A stretch of DNA of 5,172 bases from Blautia sp. (lineage in GTDB: Bacteria > Bacillota > Clostridia > Lachnospirales > Lachnospiraceae): the NCBI GenBank assembly GCA_030841965.1, contig JAUUSJ010000214.1, positions 1 to 5,172 of the forward strand, given 5' to 3'. Below the pieces are notes generated by a model. That model was given only the letters and a program-made list of their open reading frames with translations. It was not told the DNA's origin and did not search any database. Below are positions 5,141 to 5,172 of this stretch, in pieces. Both the position numbers and the translations under genes were made by a program. Each line of letters starts with the position of its first letter. The first letter of the stretch is position 1.

Positions 5141-5169
5141 AGAACCCGCATAAATACGGGATTCTTTTT
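5141..5169 (+). terminator. Terminator-like hairpin at the window edge
   Basis: AGAACCCG (5141-5148) pairs with CGGG (5157-5160) and TTCT (5162-5165) around an 8-base loop, with one bulged A, and runs into a T5 stretch (5165-5169) on the plus strand. No plus-strand gene precedes it nearby. It may instead end a gene arriving from the right, since the A-rich flank gives T after the stem only on the plus strand, or belong to a repeat with the 5124-5140 hairpin. Confidence 0.4.
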
Positions 5170-5172
5170 GTC

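Noticed and set aside
5092..5151. Upstream Met start for the lipoprotein (20 extra residues)
   Set aside because: The extension would place basic residues before the signal peptide and runs through the hairpin at 5124-5140. The ATG at 5091 has a well-spaced AAGGAG and begins a textbook lipoprotein signal.

Overview
The window looks like chromosomal DNA of a low-GC, Gram-positive anaerobe of the Clostridia, most likely Lachnospiraceae. Reasons: a clostridial-type hexameric glutamate dehydrogenase, strong GGAGG ribosome binding sites, AT-rich spacers, U-tailed intrinsic terminators, an Rpn/PD-(D/E)XK protein of the type abundant in that family, and a Lachnospiraceae-style lipoprotein. The assignment is inferred from family recognition, not from a search.

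Layout. Positions 1-168 are the open 3' end of an unrecognised reading frame whose first half is a copy of a dispersed repeat. Positions 169-457 are extremely AT-rich, with a possible terminator and phased T-tracts. A very good promoter (458-486) and a roughly 89-nt leader, holding a hairpin that coincides with a possible 9-codon leader peptide, precede gdhA (582-1916), an NADP-type glutamate dehydrogenase. gdhA ends at a perfect intrinsic terminator (1976-2015). The 500-bp gap that follows holds a long AT-rich inverted repeat (2018-2160) and what looks like a solo right end of an IS200/IS605-type element with several hairpins (2205-2360, minus-strand sense). Next is an Lrp/AsnC-family regulator (2424-2903) with its own terminator (2913-2970).

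The second half is accessory in character. A palindromic repeat of about 200 bp (3110-3304, similarity continuing to 3320) shares its right half with the window start. It is followed on the minus strand by an N-terminally truncated Rpn-family nuclease/putative transposase (4202-3405) and a secreted lipoprotein of unknown function (5091-4345). Two tandem hairpins lie at the right edge.

How the parts may work together: gdhA assimilates ammonium into glutamate. The nearby Lrp/AsnC-type regulator is a natural, unproven candidate to sense an amino acid and act on this locus. They are separate transcription units, each with its own terminator. No complete undescribed multi-gene system is visible. 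The most interesting material is non-coding: the palindromic repeat family beside a PD-(D/E)XK gene, the orphan IS605-like end, and the gdhA leader.
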